Below are positions 1 to 9,715 of a stretch of DNA of 64,000 nt, piece by piece (the stretch's first letter is position 1; the number at the start of each line of letters is the position of its first letter). The notes under the pieces were generated by a model. That model searched no databases, had not been told where the DNA came from, and worked only from the letters and a program-made list of their open reading frames with translations. This stretch comes from Rhodobacterales bacterium (lineage in GTDB: Bacteria > Pseudomonadota > Alphaproteobacteria > Rhizobiales > Stappiaceae): contig VIRH01000100.1 in assembly GCA_008107755.1 (NCBI GenBank), forward strand, positions 1 through 64,000, given 5' to 3'. Position numbers and translations under genes: made by a program.

Positions 1-30
1 CTTCCCCCTTCCCCCTTCCCCCTTTTCACC
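1..30. repeat. C-rich direct repeat at left window edge
   Basis: The unit TTCCCCC occurs three times in tandem and is followed by a T/C tract ending 14 bases before the msrB start. The complementary strand carries three runs of five G separated by AA. The array is cut by the window edge, so its true length is unknown. It may lie in the promoter or 5' leader of msrB. Confidence 0.6.
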
Positions 31-43
31 GGAGAAACAAGAA

Positions 44-520
44 ATGAGTGAAAACTCCGCTCGCAAGGCAGACGACGCCCCGACGGTGAGAAAAACCACC
101 GCGGAGTGGATGCAACAGCTCACCCCGGAACAGTTCTACGTGACCCGCCAGTCGGGAACAGAGCGCCCGTTCACGGGCCCGTACTGGGACAACAAACTGA
201 TCGGCCGCTATGATTGCGTGTGCTGCAACGCGCCTCTTTTCATGTCCGATTCAAAGTTCGACGCTGGATGCGGCTGGCCGAGCTTCTTCGAGCCTGTTCA
301 CAAGGATGCGATACGCGAACTCCAGGACGATTCGCACGGGATGGTCCGCACAGAAATCCGCTGCCAGCAATGCGACGCCCATCTCGGGCACGTCTTTCCG
401 GATGGCCCGCCCCCGACAGGCCTGCGCTATTGCCTCAACGGACATGCGATGAACTTCGTCCACGGCGGACGCCTCCCCGTCAAATCGGGCGTCGAGACCG
501 CAACTTCCGACGAGGCGTAG
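44..520 (+). CDS. msrB: Peptide-methionine (R)-S-oxide reductase MsrB
   Basis: This 158-residue cytosolic enzyme reduces the R epimer of methionine sulfoxide in proteins, using thioredoxin as usual reductant. The SelR fold is complete. Two zinc CxxC pairs are visible at C58/C61 and C107/C110, the GCGWPSF signature lies near residue 75, and the catalytic cysteine is C130 in the RYCLN motif. No resolving cysteine is obvious at the classical mid-protein position. A purine-rich stretch (GGAGAAACAAGAA) precedes the ATG. Its likely partners in the neighbourhood are the quinone reductase at 2.0 kb and the superoxide dismutase at 12.7 kb, but no shared operon is visible. Length and motifs fit the family well. 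Confidence 0.95.
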   Translation: MSENSARKADDAPTVRKTTAEWMQQLTPEQFYVTRQSGTERPFTGPYWDNKLIGRYDCVCCNAPLFMSDSKFDAGCGWPSFFEPVHKDAIRELQDDSHGMVRTEIRCQQCDAHLGHVFPDGPPPTGLRYCLNGHAMNFVHGGRLPVKSGVETATSDEA

Positions 521-681
521 CCCCGTCGAGCCGACAAGACAGCGCACCGGCCCTCGGTCCGGTGCTGCCTGTCTCGCCGGGGCGCTGCCCCCTCCCCCAA
601 CGACCATGACGTTCAGACTTAAGTTACGTCTTCCTAGGTAATAGTGACGATGTCGCTTGCGAGCCTTGTAGGGGGACCTTC

Positions 682-1431
682 TTGTCTGTCGGAATTACTA
701 AGCTGTCCCGCTGTCTCGGACTGCTGGGACTGGCTCTTGCCGTCTTTCTTCTGCCACCAGTGAATTGTTTCGCCGCTGAGAAGGTGATCGCCTATACAGG
801 CTACCTGCCGCCCATGGCGATCAGCCAGGAGAAAAAGGGGGTGACCATCGAACTGATGGAGCTCTTCGCGGAAAAGGCGGGAATAGACATCGAGATCCGG
901 TTCGCGCCCTGGAAAAGAGCCCAGATTCTCGCCGAAAACACACCTGGCTCGCTGATCTTCACCCTGGCATTCTCACAAAGCCTTTCGGAGAAATTCCAGT
1001 ACATCGCACCGCTGATGTATACGGACAGTTCCTTCGTGACGCTGAATGATCGCCTCGACTCCTACGAGAACGCGCGCTCAAGCGGCAAGACGATCGGCGT
1101 CCATCTGGGCAGCCACGGCAAGGAGATCCTCGATCATCTCGGGTTCACGAACCTCATCGAAGTTCCGAGCGCCCAGCAGATGGCAACCATGCTCAACACC
1201 GGACGGATCGACGCCTGGTACACGATGTCCCTGCGTGCCCGATACATGTTCCGCGAAAACGGATTTGATCCTGAACGGCTGGTGATCGGTGCTCCCGTAA
1301 GCCACGACATCCAGTGGCTGGCTGCGAACAATTCCATCGATCCGGACCTGCGCGCACGACTGAGCAAGGCCGTTTCGAACGTGTGGCGCGATCCGCGCTA
1401 CTGGAAGATCGTCGATCGCTACGGGCAATAG
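682..1431 (+). CDS. Periplasmic solute-binding protein (PBP2 / SBP_bac_3 type)
   Basis: This 249-residue protein begins with an N-terminal signal peptide (hydrophobic stretch about residues 10-30, ending near CFAAEK). A type 2 periplasmic binding fold follows, with the typical start EKVIAYTGYLPPMA and a second-lobe segment around residues 135-175. Related proteins bind amino acids or other small polar ligands in the periplasm. No permease or ATPase gene lies next to it, so it is an orphan receptor or serves a transporter encoded elsewhere. The start is a TTG preceded by the G-rich stretch TAGGGGGACC; no better start is seen. The ligand cannot be told from the sequence. A similar orphan protein lies at 38.3-39.0 kb. 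Confidence 0.75.
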   Translation: MSVGITKLSRCLGLLGLALAVFLLPPVNCFAAEKVIAYTGYLPPMAISQEKKGVTIELMELFAEKAGIDIEIRFAPWKRAQILAENTPGSLIFTLAFSQSLSEKFQYIAPLMYTDSSFVTLNDRLDSYENARSSGKTIGVHLGSHGKEILDHLGFTNLIEVPSAQQMATMLNTGRIDAWYTMSLRARYMFRENGFDPERLVIGAPVSHDIQWLAANNSIDPDLRARLSKAVSNVWRDPRYWKIVDRYGQ

Positions 1432-1463
1432 AAGCCAATATCCCGCCCGGTTTTCAGCATCGC

Positions 1464-1898
1464 TCATGCGGTCAGGTGACTGTCATTCCGCGCGTCGACA
1501 AAACGGTCGACATTCAGCTCGATCCAGTCCGCGAGATCCCGCACCTTGAGTGCCGCGTCCCGGCCGATCGGGGTCAGGCTGTAATCGACGTGGGGCGGGA
1601 CCACCGGATGCGACACGCGGTTGACGATACCATCCGCCTCCAGGGTCTGCAGCGTCTGCGCCAGCATCTTCTCACTGACGCCGCCAACCTTCCGGCGCAG
1701 CTCTGAAAAGCGATGCTCTTTCTCCAGCAGCGCGATAAGCACCAGGACACCCCATCGGCTCGTGAGATGGCGCAGAAAGTCGCGAGACGGACAATTCTCG
1801 TTCAAAAGCTCTCCCCGCCGCACGCGTGTCGAAAGTCTGCGATCACTCACGCCGTCGTCTTCCGGCACTGCTGCCTCGTTCTCGATGTGTCTGTTCAT
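1464..1898 (-). CDS. HxlR-family transcriptional regulator, QorR/YtfH-like
   Basis: This 144-residue winged-helix regulator belongs to the HxlR (DUF24) family. The family hallmark cysteine lies in NCPSRDFL near residue 37, and the HTH stretch RFSELRRKVGGVSEKML is clear. The ATG at 1898 was chosen because GGAGAGG stands seven bases upstream; a start 12 codons further out has no such site. It is divergent from a qorB homologue, the same arrangement as E. coli ytfH/ytfG. HxlR regulators of this kind often sense quinones, diamide or aldehydes through the cysteine and repress the adjacent oxidoreductase. That role is inferred here. Confidence 0.88.
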   Translation of the reverse strand: MNRHIENEAAVPEDDGVSDRRLSTRVRRGELLNENCPSRDFLRHLTSRWGVLVLIALLEKEHRFSELRRKVGGVSEKMLAQTLQTLEADGIVNRVSHPVVPPHVDYSLTPIGRDAALKVRDLADWIELNVDRFVDARNDSHLTA

Positions 1899-1935
1899 CA
1901 GCTTGCCTCTCCGTCTCACCCATATCCGGCCCAAA

Positions 1936-1978
1936 CCAAAACTAACCTTTGTGTGTACTAACTAAAGGAAAGTTTGGG
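1936..1978. promoter_or_regulatory. Candidate HxlR operator between divergent genes
   Basis: An imperfect inverted repeat has arms at 1936-1950 (CCAAAACTAACCTTT) and 1964-1978 (AAAGGAAAGTTTGGG). They match at 12 of 15 positions around a 13-base spacer. It sits in the only intergenic space shared by the HxlR gene and qorB. The size suits binding of a winged-helix dimer. Function is inferred from position and symmetry only. Confidence 0.55.
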
Positions 1979-2034
1979 AGCTATATGGGGTGCATCCGAC
2001 GAAATTCATCATCTCATCCTGAAGGATAGCCATC

Positions 2035-2880
2035 ATGATTGCTGTAACGGGTGCAAACGGCCAGCTCGGCCGACTGGTCCTCAAACACCTTGCGAACCGG
2101 ACCGAAGTTGCGATCCGTGCGCTCGTGCGATCGCCCGAAAACGCGCAGGACATCGCCACCGCCCGGATTTCGGTCGAAAGGGCAGATTATGACGACCCCG
2201 CCAGCCTTCCGACAGCCCTTGAAGGCGTCGACAGGCTTCTCCTCATTTCCGGGTCCGAGGTCGGAAAGCGCGTTCCACAGCACAAGGCCGTCATCGATGC
2301 AGCCGTGGCAGCCGGCGTCAGCTTCATTGCCTATACGAGCATCCTCAATCTGCCGACCTCGAGCCTGCTGCTTGCGAAGGAGCACGCAGCGACGGAGAAA
2401 CTGATCGAGGACAGTGGCCTGCCCTACATCTTCCTTCGCAACGGATGGTACCTCGAGAACTTCAGTGGCACGATTGCAGGCGCCCTTGCGCAAGGTGCGG
2501 TCGCCGGAGCCAGCGGCGACGGCAGGTTCGCTGCAGCGCCAAGGGACGACTATGCGGAAGCCGCCGCAGCGGTGCTAACATCAGGCGAGCACACCAGTCA
2601 CGCGCTGGAACTTGGCGGACACCCCGCATTCAGCCTGGCAGATCTTGCCGCCGAACTCTCCCGGCAGACCGGAAAGGACATCCCTTTCGTCAATCTGCCT
2701 GAAGAAACCTATACCGGCGTTCTGGTTCAGGCAGGCCTCCCCGAGGCCTTTGCACAGATCCTTGCCGATAGCGACCGCGGTGCTGCAGACGGAGAGCTCG
2801 AAACGTCATCGCATGACCTCAAGACCCTGATCGGACGCCCCACCGGAACGCTTTCCGAGTTCGTGACCCGAACGCTCTAG
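2035..2880 (+). CDS. qorB: NAD(P)H:quinone oxidoreductase, QorB/YtfG-like (NmrA-type SDR)
   Basis: This 281-residue atypical short-chain dehydrogenase resembles E. coli QorB along its whole length. It has the N-terminal dinucleotide motif MIAVTGANGQLG, then LLLISGSEVGKR near residue 75, the FIAYTSIL segment near 100 and LRNGWYLENF near 138. QorB reduces quinones with NADPH. The start is supported by AAGGA ten bases upstream. The gene is transcribed away from the HxlR regulator, and the pair probably forms a quinone or electrophile stress module. Substrate range is inferred from the family. Confidence 0.9.
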   Translation: MIAVTGANGQLGRLVLKHLANRTEVAIRALVRSPENAQDIATARISVERADYDDPASLPTALEGVDRLLLISGSEVGKRVPQHKAVIDAAVAAGVSFIAYTSILNLPTSSLLLAKEHAATEKLIEDSGLPYIFLRNGWYLENFSGTIAGALAQGAVAGASGDGRFAAAPRDDYAEAAAAVLTSGEHTSHALELGGHPAFSLADLAAELSRQTGKDIPFVNLPEETYTGVLVQAGLPEAFAQILADSDRGAADGELETSSHDLKTLIGRPTGTLSEFVTRTL

Positions 2881-3059
2881 GAAGCACGTGCCAGGGGCGA
2901 ATAAGCACCCGGCGTATCTTGGGGGGTCGGCAGCGCGAGCTCGTGCCTCCGGCCCCTCTCATCACCGGAACCGCGTCAACAATTCACGAATATTCATTGG
3001 TCGGACATTTCAGAAGCTGCTAGGCAGACGACGTCCCGTCTTTCTTCCGAAAGCCCGTT

Positions 3060-4298
3060 ATGTCCGCCGCAGTTACGCAAGACCCCTATGCACAGGACGG
3101 TCCGTACGCCTGGTTTCGACTGGCAGTCTCGATCCTGCTCAGCACGCTGGGTGGCGCGGGAATATGGGCGGTCGTCATCGTGCTGCCCGCCGTACAGGCA
3201 GATTTCGGCGTGGACAGGGCCGATGCCTCGCTTCCCTACACGGCGACCATGATCGGCTTCGGTCTCGGCAACTATCTTCTCGGCCGTTTCGTCGACCGCT
3301 ACGGCATCGTTCCGCCGGTCATCGGGTCGGCCCTGTTCCTGAGTGGCGGCTTCGCACTCGCGGCGCTGTCGCAGGACATCTGGCTGTTTTCCCTCGCGCA
3401 GGGGCTCCTCATCGGATTTGGCACATCGGCGACCTTCGCTCCGCTTCTCGCCGACATTTCCCACTGGTTCCTGAAACGGCGCGGACTAGCCGTGGGCTGC
3501 GCCGCCTGCGGTAACTACCTTGCCGGCGTCGTTTGGCCGTCTTTCATCCAGTGGAACCTTGCGACGAACGACTGGCGGAGCATCTACCTGATGATCGGCG
3601 GGATCGTTCTCGTGACGATGGTGCCGCTGGCCCTGATCCTCAGGCGTCAGCCGCCCGAAACGCACCTTGCGGCCGCCAGGGGCGGCGCGGTGGCTTTCGG
3701 CTCACGGCAGACCAGTCTGAGCCCTGCAGCCCTGCAGACGCTTCTCGTGATTGCCGGTATCGGCTGCTGCGTAGCCATGTCCATGCCCCAGGTCCACATC
3801 GTCGCCTACTGCGTCGACCTCGGCTACGGCGTTGCGCCGGGCGCCGACATGATCGCGCTCATGACCGGCGCGGGCGTCGTCAGCCGTCTGGCCTCCGGCT
3901 ACGTTGCCGACCGGATCGGCGGTATCATGACATTGCTGATCGGATCCGTCGGCCAGTGCCTTTCTCTGCTTCTGTTCATGCCATTCAACGGACTGGCGTC
4001 TCTCTATGTCGTGTCGCTGGTCTTCGGATTGTCGCAGGGTGGTATCGTGCCGAGCTATGCGGTGATCGTGCGCGAATACCTGCCAGCGCGCGAGGCCGGG
4101 CAGCGCGTCGGCCTGGTGATCATGGCGACGATTCTCGGCATGGCACTCGGTGGCTGGATGTCCGGATGGATCTACGATCTCACCGGCTCCTACCGCGCGG
4201 CCTTCCTGAACGGCATCGCCTGGAACCTGATGAACATGTCGATAGCCGTCTTCATCCTGATGCGCGGCAGAGGACCCGGACGGGTTGCCACCGCCTGA
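3060..4298 (+). CDS. MFS transporter, monocarboxylate/oxalate-formate antiporter-like
   Basis: The protein has 412 residues and twelve hydrophobic segments. The inter-helix motif GRFVDRYG near residue 77 and its weaker second-half copy (ADRIGG, near 285) mark the major facilitator superfamily. The 'smooth then gated' layout and the segment WFLKRRGLAVG near 140 resemble the MCT/oxalate-formate group, so an organic anion substrate is likely. It follows qorB by 179 bases and may have its own promoter. No strong ribosome-binding site precedes the ATG, so the exact start is a little uncertain. Confidence 0.85.
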   Translation: MSAAVTQDPYAQDGPYAWFRLAVSILLSTLGGAGIWAVVIVLPAVQADFGVDRADASLPYTATMIGFGLGNYLLGRFVDRYGIVPPVIGSALFLSGGFALAALSQDIWLFSLAQGLLIGFGTSATFAPLLADISHWFLKRRGLAVGCAACGNYLAGVVWPSFIQWNLATNDWRSIYLMIGGIVLVTMVPLALILRRQPPETHLAAARGGAVAFGSRQTSLSPAALQTLLVIAGIGCCVAMSMPQVHIVAYCVDLGYGVAPGADMIALMTGAGVVSRLASGYVADRIGGIMTLLIGSVGQCLSLLLFMPFNGLASLYVVSLVFGLSQGGIVPSYAVIVREYLPAREAGQRVGLVIMATILGMALGGWMSGWIYDLTGSYRAAFLNGIAWNLMNMSIAVFILMRGRGPGRVATA

Positions 4299-4335
4299 AG
4301 CCGCAGCACTGGCGGGCCGAACCTTTCCGCTTGCC

Positions 4336-4926
4336 CTACCGGAGGATGCCGAAGCTGCTTGCGATCAGCCAGATCTGCGTCAGTAACACGAGAGTGACCA
4401 GCGCGACATGATAGGCATGACGCGAAATCCGGATCCCCGCCAGAATAAGCACGATCATGAGCACCTGCCGCACCAGATACGGCAGACCGAGATCGTGGAT
4501 ATGAGCCATGCCCTTGAGACGAGAATCGATGATGTCGAACACGAACAGAAGCGCCAACAGGCTGTAGATCCAGGCCTTCCGCTCCAGAAAATACTCCTTG
4601 TAGCTGGCGTATTCTCCCATCTTGTCGGGATAGAGAACGGCGGCCACGAAGAAATAGAGGGCGGAAAAGGCGATGATGAAGAGATAGCTTTCGAACGACC
4701 AGACCTCGATCCGACCAAGCGCGAATTCGAACCACCAGAAATGCACCACCGCGAGGAGCATGAACAACGACCAGCCGATATGAACGCTGTAGATGGGCTC
4801 CTGCCCCGGATGCTGCACAAATCTGGCAAGACCATTCAAGAGCCTGGCAACGCCGAGGCCAATGACCATGCCGATGATGATGCGGATATGCGTAAATCCG
4901 GCAGAATGTGCGACGATGCTTTCCAT
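4336..4926 (-). CDS. Conserved hypothetical inner-membrane protein
   Basis: The protein has 196 residues with about five or six hydrophobic helices (roughly residues 12-32, 50-68, 80-98, 120-135 and 155-190). Aromatic-rich segments (HFWWFEF, LYFF) are present and no catalytic motif is recognisable. The ATG at 4926 was preferred to an upstream TTG at 4968. The gene is antiparallel and tail-to-tail with the MFS gene, with 37 bases between the stop codons. No function can be assigned. It has no cysteine-rich, HTH or kinase feature. Its neighbour on the same strand is the broken chemoreceptor gene, separated by a strong terminator. Confidence 0.7.
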   Translation of the reverse strand: MESIVAHSAGFTHIRIIIGMVIGLGVARLLNGLARFVQHPGQEPIYSVHIGWSLFMLLAVVHFWWFEFALGRIEVWSFESYLFIIAFSALYFFVAAVLYPDKMGEYASYKEYFLERKAWIYSLLALLFVFDIIDSRLKGMAHIHDLGLPYLVRQVLMIVLILAGIRISRHAYHVALVTLVLLTQIWLIASSFGILR

Positions 4927-5069
4927 GAAACCTGTGGCGGCCTGCTTCGCGGAAAAGCTTAGCTGCAACCGGCACCAGTGGAAAGCCCGTCCCGCCTTTC
5001 GTAACCCCTCCTTGCCGCAAGGATGCGCTTCGGCACCGTCGCTTGCAGCAGCAGACTTTCAGCCGCGCA

Positions 5070-5110
5070 AATAAGACCGGGGAAACCGTCGAAAGACAGT
5101 TTCCCCGGTC
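5070..5110 (-). terminator. Rho-independent terminator of the chemoreceptor gene
   Basis: A 12-base-pair perfect stem joins 5075-5086 to 5099-5110. The top is closed by a short TC/GA pair around a GAAA tetraloop. On the minus strand it is followed by the T-rich tail CTTATTTG. It lies 33 bases past the chemoreceptor stop codon. Confidence 0.8.
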
Positions 5111-5142
5111 GAAGGATGAGGTCTTGCTGTGCTGAACGCCGA

Positions 5143-7173
5143 TCAGGCCGCGTCGAGCTTGAGCAGGAATTCGGACAGTGCAGTGCGCAGGTTGCCGCAA
5201 TGCTGTCCGACATCTGATGAACAGCCTCCCAGTTTTTCTGAGGTCTCGCTGACCGTGCGGACCGCATGGGTCATCTGGTCCATGTTGCTGGAGACCCGCG
5301 AGGTCTGCGAGGAGGTTTCCTGCGCGTTTCCTGCGATTTCGCGGGTGGCGGCCCCCTGCTGCTCGACGGCCGCGGAAATTGCCGCCGTATTGGTGTCGAC
5401 CGCAGCCATTGTGCTGGAAATCTGCTCGATAGCCGTCACGGCTTCCGCCGTTGAGCCCTGGATGGCTGTAATGTGGCCGGCAATTTCATCCGTCGCCCGT
5501 GCCGTCTGCGTCGCCAGTTCCTTGACCTCGGCCGCCACGACGGCGAACCCCCTGCCCATCTCACCGGCGCGCGCCGCCTCGATGGTGGCATTCAGCGCAA
5601 GAAGGTTCGTCTGCTCGGCGATTTCCTGAATGAGCGTGATGACCTGCCCGATCTTGTCGACCGCTTGCGCAAGACCGGCAATCTTCTCGTTTGTCAGCGC
5701 CGCCTGATCGCTGGCAACGGCAACAACGCCCGCCGTTTCGCTGACCTGTCTGCTGATTTCGTTGATCGAGGCCGTAAGTTCCTCCGCCGCGGCAGCGACG
5801 GCTTCAACCTTGTTCGAGGCATTGCCCGCGGCATCGACAGTCGATCCGACGACAGCTTGTGAATTCCCCGCGGCATCAGCGACGGTGTGTACCGCGGACT
5901 GCAGCGTGTCCGTCGCCTCTTCCAGTGCCACGAAATAGCTTTCGGTCGCATTGCGGAAGTCAATGGAGAGCCCCTGCATCATCTCGCGACGCTCTTCGGC
6001 CTGCCGTGCTTTCTGCTGTTCCATTTCCTCAGCCATCTTGCGCTGGTCCAGAAGAGAATTACGGAAACGCTCCAGGGAATCGTGCAGGCGGCCAAGCTCA
6101 TCTGCGGAGGACCACCCCGGCAAGTCCGTCTCGAGATCACCCGAGCCGAGCCTGTTGGCGCAGTCGGAAAGCTGTGCCGCGCGGCCGGCAAGATTGCGGT
6201 TGAAATAGATCCAGCTCCCGACGGCCGGAACGATCATCGCGAGCATGCCGGCGATCTGTGTCATCCTCGCCTCTGCCCGCAGGCGCTCCAGGGACATCAG
6301 ACCCGACGCCATATCGGCGTGAATGAGGCTCTCGGCGTCGTCGGCAAGGGCGATGAAGGACACGAAGGTCTCGTCGAACGCGACATCGGCGCCGGAACCG
6401 GCGGTTTCCATGGTGTCGGCCTTTGCCTTGCGTTCCTCGGCCAGCGCGATCAGCGTATCGACGTCGTTCTGGATCGCGGCATCGACACCGATCTGCGGAA
6501 TCGCGGCCAGGGCCTCCTTTGCCGCTGCAAAGTTTCCGAGCGCCTCGCCAAAATCCTCGCCGGCATCGCCCCCGAGAATTTCTGCAACGAGAAGATGACC
6601 GTTCGCGAGACGATACCTCGCCTCTCCGGCAAGCCTCTGTGTCAGCGGGTCGTCCGCAGCCGTTGCGGCAACGGCGGCAATCCTTTCTTCCAGCTCGTCG
6701 TAAATCGCATCGAAGGCCGCATCGGCACCAGTGCCGACGCCCTGGTCGTCGGCCAGGGCCGCGTATCTCGACCTTGCAGCGGCAATGAACTCATCCACCG
6801 CACCTTGAACGCGGGTGATCTTATCGCGCACCTAAGCGGACTGCGTGGGATAGAAGGAGCCTTCTTCATTGCTCCCGCCATTGAGGATGGCATTGGCGTA
6901 GAATTTGGTTTCGTTCAGGAGATCCCAGACTTCATCGATGCTCTCACCGGCATCGCCCGACATGATCACCTCGAAGAGCAGATGCGCATGGGTTGCGGTC
7001 AGTTTGATTTCCATCGCCGCATCGCCGAGCGGCGCCAGCCTCGCACCTACCGCGTTTCCCTGTTCCCCCACACGGTTGAGCATGGAAAGGGTCAGATAGC
7101 CGACAGAAATCGATACGAACAGAAGCAGACAGAAGACGGTAACCAGTTTTGCGGACACGCTGCTTTTCAGCAT
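5143..7173 (-). pseudogene. Methyl-accepting chemotaxis protein interrupted by an in-frame amber codon
   Basis: The frame encodes a typical transmembrane chemoreceptor of about 676 codons from ATG 7173, which is preceded by AAGGGGAAG. In order it has TM1 (residues about 10-30), an all-helical periplasmic sensor resembling the HBM type, TM2 near [15 protein letters not shown], a HAMP segment, and the methyl-accepting signalling tip [15 protein letters not shown]. The frame is continuous except for one TAG at 6832-6834 within the sensor, after ...PTQSA and before [11 protein letters not shown] to TAG is a single transition. Translation would give a 113-residue TM1 stub. A restart at the adjacent GTG would make a protein lacking TM1. 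No other lesion is seen, so the mutation looks recent, or is a sequence error. Confidence 0.85.
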
Positions 7174-7428
7174 TACCCAACTTCCCCTTAAGAAATGAAT
7201 TAAATCAAATACAAGCTGCACACATTAATTCAGGATCACGTAAGAACAAAAAGTATTTTTGGTAAAAAATAACAACAGAAAATTTTATACATAGAGAATA
7301 ATAACAATACATCAAAAGATGCTGATATATAAGAGAGAAGAGCGACGGTCACACAGACGTCTGCAACACCAGCACTCAATTTGAGCTTTTTCCTTGCCTT
7401 CCCTTTTGGAAAATCCTACCTCCGGAAC

Positions 7429-9516
7429 ATGAAACAGGATGCCCTCCCCCCGCGCGCTGACGTGCGCCCGACCACCCAGGAAACACACGGCGTAACGCGT
7501 CAGGACGAATACGCCTGGCTGCGCGCCGATAATTGGCAGGAGGTCATGCGCGACCCCGCCGTTCTGGCCGACGACATCCGCGCCTATCTGGACGCGGAAA
7601 ACGCCTACCAAGATGACAGAATGGCGCCGACCAAAGCCCTTCAGGAGAAGCTCTTTTCCGAAATGCGCGGCCGCATTAAGGAAGATGACAGCTCCGTTCC
7701 CTCACCCGACGGCGCCTTTGCCTATGGCCTGAAATACGAGACCGGCGGCCAGCAGCCGATCTTCTTCCGTACCCCGCGCGAGGGCGGTGAGGAAACGGTA
7801 CTGATCCACGGCGACAGGGAAGCAGAAGGCAAGGCCTATTTCCGCATCGGCGGTGCCGGCCAGTCCCCGGACCACAAGCTTCTGGCCTGGGCCTATGACG
7901 ACAAGGGTTCGGAATATTATTCGCTGCGCCTGCGCGATATCGCGACCGGCAAGGACATGGACTACGCCGTCGAGGACACCGGCGGCGGCGGCGTCTTTTC
8001 GGCCGACAGCAAATACGTCTTCTATGTCCGCCTTGACGCCAATCATCGCCCCTCCAAGCTCTTCCGCCACGAGATTGGCACCGACCCGGCAGGCGATGTC
8101 CTTGTTTACGAGGAAAAGGACGCCGGCTTCTTCATGGGTGTCGGCAAGACGCAGTCCGGCGATACGATCGTGATCGATATCCACGACCACGAGACATCAG
8201 AAGTCTGGATGATCCCGGCGGATCGGCCGACGGCCGACCCGGTTCTGATCGCGCCGCGCGAGACCGGCATCGAGTATTCCGTCGAAGATCATGGCGACAC
8301 GCTCTACATCCTGACCAATGCCGACGATGCGGAAGACTTCAAGATCGTCACCGCACCGAAGGACAATCCAGGCCGGGACAACTGGACCGACCTTGTGGCG
8401 CACAAGCCGGGTTGCCTGATCCTGTCGCATTGCGTCTACAAGACCTTCATGACACGGCTGGAACGTGAGGACGGCCTTCCCCGGATCGTCATTCGCCGGC
8501 TTGCCGACAATATCGAACACTCCATCGCCTTCGACGAGGAAGCCTATTCGCTCGGCCTGGGCGATGGATACGAGTTCGACACCACAACCATTCGCTTTTC
8601 CTATTCCTCCATGACGACGCCGTCGCAGACCTTCGACTATAACGTCGAGACACGCGAACGGGTGCTGCGCAAGGAGCAGGAAATCCCCTCGGGCCACAAT
8701 TCCGAAGATTATGTGACCCGGCGCCTCATGGCGCCGGCCGCCGACGGCGAGACCGTGCCGGTTTCCGTGCTGTACCGGAAGGACACCAAGCTCGACGGCT
8801 CCGCGCCGTTGCTGCTGTATGGCTATGGCTCCTACGGCATCACTGTCTCGGCCAGCTTCAACACCAATTGTCTCTCGCTCGTGGACCGCGGTTTCGTCTA
8901 CGCGATCGCCCACATCCGCGGCGGCAAGGACAAGGGCTTCCGCTGGTACAAGGATGGACGGCGCGAGAACAAGAAGAACACCTTCACCGACTTCATCTCG
9001 GCGGCGGATCATCTGGTGGCCGAGAAGTTCACGGCCCATGACCGGATCGTCGCCCAGGGAGGTTCGGCAGGCGGAATGCTCATGGGCGCCGTTGCCAACA
9101 TGGCCCCTCGGAAATTTGGCGGTATCATCGCCGAAGTGCCTTTCGTGGACGTATTGAACACCATGCTGGACGACACGCTGCCCCTGACACCGCCCGAATG
9201 GCCGGAATGGGGCAATCCGGTCACGGACAAGGCCGCCTACGATTACATCGGCTCCTATTCGCCCTATGACAATGTCGCGGCACAGGATTATCCCGCAATC
9301 CTCGCAGTTGCCGGGCTGACAGACCCGCGCGTGACCTACTGGGAGCCTGCCAAGTGGGTCGCGAGACTGCGCGCCACGCGCACGAACGACAGCTTCCTGA
9401 TGCTGAAGACCAACATGGAAGCCGGCCACGGCGGCGCTTCCGGACGGTTCGACCGGCTGAAGGAAGTCGCGCTCGTGCAGGCGTTCGCGCTGATGGTGAC
9501 CGGAAAGACCGGATAG
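7429..9516 (+). CDS. S9 family oligopeptidase (prolyl oligopeptidase / oligopeptidase B type)
   Basis: This 695-residue serine peptidase has no signal peptide and is probably cytosolic. It has an N-terminal seven-bladed propeller (residues about 70-400) and a C-terminal alpha/beta hydrolase domain. The nucleophile lies in GGSAGG near residue 548, an oxyanion-loop region in YGYGSYG near 468, and the catalytic histidine in AGHGG near 664. The run HIRGGKDKGFRWYKDGR resembles oligopeptidase B (cleavage after basic residues) more than prolyl endopeptidase. The ATG at 7429 is preferred because an in-frame TTG further upstream only adds an unconserved leader. The gene is divergent from the broken chemoreceptor across about 250 AT-rich bases. 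Confidence 0.92.
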   Translation: MKQDALPPRADVRPTTQETHGVTRQDEYAWLRADNWQEVMRDPAVLADDIRAYLDAENAYQDDRMAPTKALQEKLFSEMRGRIKEDDSSVPSPDGAFAYGLKYETGGQQPIFFRTPREGGEETVLIHGDREAEGKAYFRIGGAGQSPDHKLLAWAYDDKGSEYYSLRLRDIATGKDMDYAVEDTGGGGVFSADSKYVFYVRLDANHRPSKLFRHEIGTDPAGDVLVYEEKDAGFFMGVGKTQSGDTIVIDIHDHETSEVWMIPADRPTADPVLIAPRETGIEYSVEDHGDTLYILTNADDAEDFKIVTAPKDNPGRDNWTDLVAHKPGCLILSHCVYKTFMTRLEREDGLPRIVIRRLADNIEHSIAFDEEAYSLGLGDGYEFDTTTIRFSYSSMTTPSQTFDYNVETRERVLRKEQEIPSGHNSEDYVTRRLMAPAADGETVPVSVLYRKDTKLDGSAPLLLYGYGSYGITVSASFNTNCLSLVDRGFVYAIAHIRGGKDKGFRWYKDGRRENKKNTFTDFISAADHLVAEKFTAHDRIVAQGGSAGGMLMGAVANMAPRKFGGIIAEVPFVDVLNTMLDDTLPLTPPEWPEWGNPVTDKAAYDYIGSYSPYDNVAAQDYPAILAVAGLTDPRVTYWEPAKWVARLRATRTNDSFLMLKTNMEAGHGGASGRFDRLKEVALVQAFALMVTGKTG

Positions 9517-9715
9517 CCGAACCTCACCTGAACCGGATCGCGGCCCTGGCGGGTCGCGATCTCGGCCTCGTGAGAGGGCGGAACGACCGGAATGCGCGTG
9601 CCTGACATTCCTGTCTTGATTTTGCCGATGTTCTCGGGTCAATTCAAAATCGTTGCAAATCAGTCCTTTGGCACCCGTTCAGCGGGGAGCCCACACGCGA
9701 TCACCGGAGTTTGCC

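Noticed and set aside
6832..6834. Recoding of TAG (pyrrolysine or similar) in the chemoreceptor
   Set aside because: Alphaproteobacteria have no known such system, and the site is not functional in nature; a point mutation is simpler.
5887..7191. A 434-codon plus-strand frame over the chemoreceptor
   Set aside because: It is antisense to the chemoreceptor, whose HAMP and signalling motifs are unmistakable.
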